64,000 bases of DNA. Origin: JANTGF01 sp963750735 (GTDB lineage: Bacteria > Bacteroidota > Bacteroidia > Bacteroidales > VadinHA17). The first letter of the stretch is position 1, and each line of letters starts with the position of its first letter. The position numbers and the translations under genes were made by a program. The notes beneath the pieces were generated by a model, which was given only the letters and a program-made list of their open reading frames with translations, had not been told where the DNA came from and ran no database searches. Of the stretch, positions 60,309-64,000 are shown piece by piece. The DNA is taken from contig CAVVRY010000019.1 in the NCBI GenBank assembly GCA_963750735.1, forward strand, positions 705,960 to 769,959, written 5' to 3'.

Positions 60309-60701
60309 TTATTTGTTTATTCTGGTTTTCTTGAGAATTGAGTATAAAATCCTGGATATCTCATCAGTATTTTGGAATAACTTTAGATACATCTCATTAT
60401 CCATCAAATTACTAGCGCTCATAAGATCCAACCAATATTTTGTTTCAAGACTCTCTTTATATGAAATTGAAATTTTATGGCTAAAATCGCTTTTGGAAAT
60501 ACCACCATTAGCCTCAGCAATATTAGCACCTATAGACGTTCCGGACTTAATTAATTGTTTTGTCACTATGTATTCATTGTGTTGCTTCATTATTTGGCGA
60601 CAAGTAGAAAATATCATCTTTGCAAGTTCGAAACTTTTGTTATAAAGATTATTTTCAAGTAATTTATTATAAGCAATAGTTGGTTCTTCTAAAAAATCCA
60701 T
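60309..60701 (-). CDS. four-helix bundle protein (23S rRNA IVS-type)
   Basis: 130 aa. Typical of the TIGR02436 / S23 family: SFELAKMIFSTCRQIMKQHNEYIVTKQLIKSGTSIGANIAEANGG, SKSDFSHKISISYKESLETKYWLDL. These proteins were first found in 23S rRNA intervening sequences and resemble the Avd accessory protein of diversity-generating retroelements; function unknown, homopentamer expected. It stands between two repeat arrays and interrupts a T9SS gene pair. No reverse transcriptase is in the window. Confidence 0.9.
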   Translation of the reverse strand: MDFLEEPTIAYNKLLENNLYNKSFELAKMIFSTCRQIMKQHNEYIVTKQLIKSGTSIGANIAEANGGISKSDFSHKISISYKESLETKYWLDLMSASNLMDNEMYLKLFQNTDEISRILYSILKKTRINK

Positions 60702-60734
60702 ATATTAATTCGTTGTCTTTTTGTTAATTCATTC

Positions 60735-60920
60735 TTGTTAAATGATCACTGTTCCATCATATCAATTGTTACATATTGTTCACTGATATATTGTTTACTT
60801 GTATCATTGTTTATTGTTCACTGTTTCATTGTTCACTGTTTCTTGTTCACTGTTTCTTGTTTACTGTTTCTTGTTCACTGTTCACTGTTTATTGTTCACT
60901 GTTCACTGTTCACTGTTCAT
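60735..60920. repeat. TGTTCACTG-type direct repeat array
   Basis: About fifteen degenerate copies of a 9-10 bp unit (GTTCACTGTT, GTTTCTTGTT, GTTTATTGTT variants) run from 60,735 to 60,920. They end exactly on the stop codon of the beta-helix gene and reach almost to the start of the four-helix-bundle gene. The unit differs from that of the array on the other side. Confidence 0.85.
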
Positions 60921-63664
60921 CGAAGTACAGTAACATACCCCTTAATAGGAGGTTTTCCAGTTTTCAAATCGATTACATACAAATAGCTCCCCATTGGAAC
61001 CAATTCTCCATTAACAGTTCCATTCCAACTACTATCCAATCCATTGTATTCAATTAACAATCGGTTACTTCTGTCAAAAATTTTAACTGTTGCATCAGGA
61101 AAATCCCGGATAAAAGGGATACTCCAATAATCATTAAAACCATCTCCATTTGGAGTAAAAATATTAATAATCCCATAAGCTAATTCAGCTTCCTTACTTG
61201 TATTTTTAAGTGAATCAGAAAATATTCCTAATCCACAATCATTTTCAGCTCTTACTGAAACATAAGCTGTTCCAAAAAAAGGCTCATTCCATTCAACACC
61301 ACATGTATTCCCAAATGGAAAAAGTCTTCCGGCTTCAGGTGGATTAATTTTCCAATCATAAGAGGTAGCATCTTCCATTTCTATAGTTGTATAATCTGAT
61401 TGAGGTGCATTTTGAAAGAGGCTTGCAGGTCCATCTGGAATTTTAGGTTGATGAGGTTTTGGTAAAATATTAACTTGAAGAGGAGGGGAAGAGCTTTAAA
61501 ACTATTTGGACCGGAGGCCATAATAGGAAATACTTGCAGTACCTGAATATAAAGGATTCCATTCAATTGAAATAGTTTAAATTTGAACTATTAACAGATC
61601 CTGCACTTACAGGTGAAATTTGCCATGACATATGATTGGCTCTGTGTTCCAACTGTTGAGTATAGCTGTGCTTTGCACTACCCTGACAAAATTCAAGGGG
61701 TCCACTCGGTGTAGTTTCTGCCCCTAAAATACTTCGGAATTCCTTTAATAAAATTATTGAAGAATAAGGTCGCAATTACAATACTTCCAGAAATCAGATT
61801 ATTATCCAAGATCTCTATATGTTCCTGATAAAGATCTTGTTTTTGGTGTTTTTGATGGATTATAATCAAAAATAATAAAACCAGTTGTATCAGTTAATCC
61901 TGATTGGGCAAACGTTAAGGGAATAGGTTTATCTGAAGGATGACCCTTATTTTGCCATTGTTCAACCGAGAAAAATTCCTACTTTGCCATCGATGAATTC
62001 TCTTACAATATTCGATATCATATGGATCACAAAATGCATTGTTTTCAAAATTAATTTACCACTATACATCTTCAAAACACATTACCCATTGTTTGTATTT
62101 ACCCAGTAGCAAAGAAATAGTTATCCTTTACCATCGAATTTATCAATCGGATCGAGACTCTGGAGCCCTGATCCAGAAAACTCATATTCCCAAACTGATT
62201 ATCGAAGAAGTATTATTATTATTCTATAGTCATTACCGTGAGTGTAATGATATCCCCATGTTCGTAAAAGCTACAGTGTTATCTTCAATGTACATATATT
62301 GGCAACGTTCGTCAAGTAGATTCCATGTGCAGGATTCATGCAAGTCCTATTTATTCCATCAGCTATTTCCAAATGAATTAAAAACAATATTGCCAATTAT
62401 TTTATTTCCTGTCCCTGATTTGCCAGGTGTAAATACCGGCACCATCATTTAAAATCAAGCAGGAGTAATTAACGAAATTATTTTTAACAATTGTGTTTTC
62501 AGAATAGAAAAAATTCAATGCCATTAAAGCCTACACTATCAATTCATTGTATTCTAATTAGAAACACTGTGCCCTGAATTATAAAAACGCCCATGGTAAT
62601 TTCCACTGTACCCTCTGCCAGGTATCAGTCCTGTATTTTTAATAATATTATTTGAAAAATTACCATTGTTATTCGAATTGCCTTAAATGCATTATTGTTT
62701 GTATTAATAATCAAATTGCTATCAAAACTTAGAATATACTGACTGCTAGTAAACTCAATTCCATTTCCCCCACTGTATGAAATATTATTATTTTTAAATT
62801 AATTTGTTGCGATTTTCATTATTAACATGAATTGACCTGGAATGAGTTAGCTCCAGATTTTCAATATCAATGTAATTGCTACCAATTTGAAATAAATACA
62901 ATAATCGATAAAATGCTATTTCAAATTGTGATCATTTAGGATTAGTTGTTGAATATACATGAATCTTATTCTGCTGATTGTCAAAAGCCCATTCTCCATT
63001 TAAATCAAGAGTATTTATATGGTTTTGGAAAAAATATCCATAACCTTCCTGCAATCCATAGGTTGTATTCTCATTAAGTGTTATTCTGGTTCCAATATGA
63101 GATAGAAATGAATTACATCAATAATATAAGAGACTGATTTTAAACAGCCTTGCGTTATTCCAATAACCATTGGGGAAATTCAAGTCATTATCAATAATTA
63201 CATTTCTTCCTTCAGCGGAGGAAATTGTCAAATACGTATTGTTAGGGTACCTTCCAAGTGGCTGAATTTAGCTGTTAATAAATAAGTTTGTAATATCTTC
63301 AGGGCAGTCAGAACAATCAGCAGTCCATACATTTCCATTCTGTAGTCCATTTGAGATTTGCCTTGACGCCTTAATTATTGGTTTTGCTCCTGAATCATAA
63401 GCACCAAAAACTATTGGGTTAGTTGAATTGCCAGAGACTTGTTATTGTCAATGTTCCAATAAATGTATCTCCTCTTTTAAAAAGTATGCTATCACCGGGG
63501 TTAAAGGAAGCCATTGAGGCGTTTACTTTGTCCAATGTTTCCCAGGCATCAGTTTTACTTGTACCTGTATTGCTGTCACTTCCAGAGTTGGAAATGTAAT
63601 AATTACTCCCGAACAAAGAAGTACTAAAAACAAGCAATAATAAAAGCAGGAATTCTTTTCTCAT
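60917..63664 (-). CDS. large right-handed beta-helix surface protein with T9SS type B domain, heavily frameshifted
   Basis: About 915 aa if joined. Signal peptide at ATG 63664 (MRKEFLLLLLLVFSTSLFGS), then the beta-helix start NYYISNSGSDSNTGTSKTDAWETLDKVNAS and SILFKRGDTFIGTL. The middle (61,800-63,400) is broken by ten or more frame changes but keeps Asn/Ile-rich helix coils. Two Ig/PKD-like modules (TPSGPLEFCQGS...MSWQISPVSAG; TTIEMEDATSYDWKINPPEAG) precede the type B CTD: NIFTPNGDGFNDYWSIPFI, ATVKIFDRSNRLL, WNGTVNGELVPMGSYLYVI. A surface protein, perhaps an adhesin or a carbohydrate lyase-like fold. Confidence 0.75.
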
Positions 63665-63881
63665 GTTTAAAATCATAATAGAGCTAATGCATATAAGAGT
63701 TAAGGTGCTACCTAAATAAGTTACTATATACTTATATATTAACTTCTAGTTTACGTAAGTAATAGATAAAAGTTACGATTTATTTTTCTGATTAAATTGG
63801 CGGGACATAACCAGGTATATGGCCCAGATTTACCTGACTCAAGGAGATTTATTAAGTAAAAAAGAAATGCAGGGAAAATAG

Positions 63882-64000
63882 TCAATCAATATTGAAATGT
63901 TTCTTTACCAATTTTGTTTTTTCTGTCATTGAAAGACTTTTCGACTGGAAAGCGTTTTTATTGTTTACTGTAAGTTTTTCCATCAATTCCTTGCTCATGA
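63882..64000 (-). CDS. small or partial ORF at the right edge
   Basis: 38 codons ending at TGA 63882 read MSKELMEKLTVNNKNAFQ and then SKSLSMTEKTKLVKKHFNID. An ATG at 63998 could be its start, or it may be the tail of a gene extending past the window. Charged and soluble; no family recognised. Confidence 0.35.
   Translation of the reverse strand, partial: MSKELMEKLTVNNKNAFQSKSLSMTEKTKLVKKHFNID

Noticed and set aside
60735..60920. CRISPR array
   Set aside because: The units are 9-10 bp, contiguous and degenerate, with no spacers and no cas genes.
60086..60920. Diversity-generating retroelement (four-helix-bundle protein as Avd)
   Set aside because: No reverse transcriptase and no template/variable repeat pair with adenine-specific differences in the window.

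Overview
This AT-rich window is a chromosomal segment of a member of the Bacteroidota. The evidence is a type IX secretion system (T9SS) gene block with both T9SS C-terminal sorting domains, the rpsF-rpsR-rplI order, exact Bacteroidetes-type promoter boxes (TAnnTTTG, twice with a TTTG box 19-20 bp upstream) and the absence of obvious Shine-Dalgarno sequences. No rRNA, tRNA, CRISPR array or transposase was recognised. The family within the phylum cannot be fixed from what is visible.

Layout. (1) 1-30 kb holds mostly intact housekeeping genes on both strands: a BNR/sortilin-like secreted protein cut by the left edge, a LolA-like protein, kdsA, dnaA, an MCE (MlaD-like) protein, a cell-wall amidase, lptD, ridA, rplI-rpsR-rpsF, dnaX, icd, ferritin, a dipeptide-epimerase-like enolase, a YD-like secreted protein, a metallo-beta-lactamase-fold protein, a PLP gamma-lyase, a TlpA thioredoxin with a divergent peptide deformylase, a D-threonine-aldolase-like protein with a ComB-like phosphatase, a degenerate pterin-dehydratase-like protein, ssb, rarA and a RelA-type (p)ppGpp synthetase with a lost hydrolase site. 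(2) 30.1-55.1 kb is one 25-kb plus-strand surface-polysaccharide locus: Wza, Wzc, Wzy and Wzx, an acyltransferase, the UDP-L-FucNAc enzymes (FnlA/CapE, FnlB/CapF, FnlC/CapG), a sugar cupin, four glycosyltransferases, two tandem QueC-like PP-loop proteins, an ATP-grasp enzyme, a CapA-like protein, a GINT1-like propeller, asparagine synthase, a DUF354 protein and an AlgD-like nucleotide-sugar dehydrogenase. (3) 55.4-63.7 kb on the minus strand is a T9SS block: a LamG cargo with a type A sorting domain, a PD40/SPOR protein, a PorP/SprF protein, and a large beta-helix cargo with a type B sorting domain. A repeat-bounded four-helix-bundle (23S IVS-like) gene sits between the last two.

The most unusual content is the glycosyltransferase / PP-loop / PP-loop / glycosyltransferase block at 40.5-44.8 kb. 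Both PP-loop proteins keep the ATP loop and the complete QueC-type four-cysteine zinc motif, yet they lie inside a glycan locus. Together with the ATP-grasp, CapA-like and AsnB genes downstream this suggests an amide-, amino-acid- or nitrile-type glycan modification that I do not recognise.

Quality caveat: many genes carry single-base frameshifts that restore family-like sequence in the next frame. They are sparse in 1-30 kb and dense at about 30.6-36.3, 38.3-39.0, 48.1-50.5, 53.1-57 and 61.4-63.7 kb, while genes between 39.3 and 47.4 kb are clean. One falls in kdsA, a gene usually essential in LPS-making bacteria, so most are probably sequencing or assembly errors. Such genes are given below as single CDS spans with the lesions stated.
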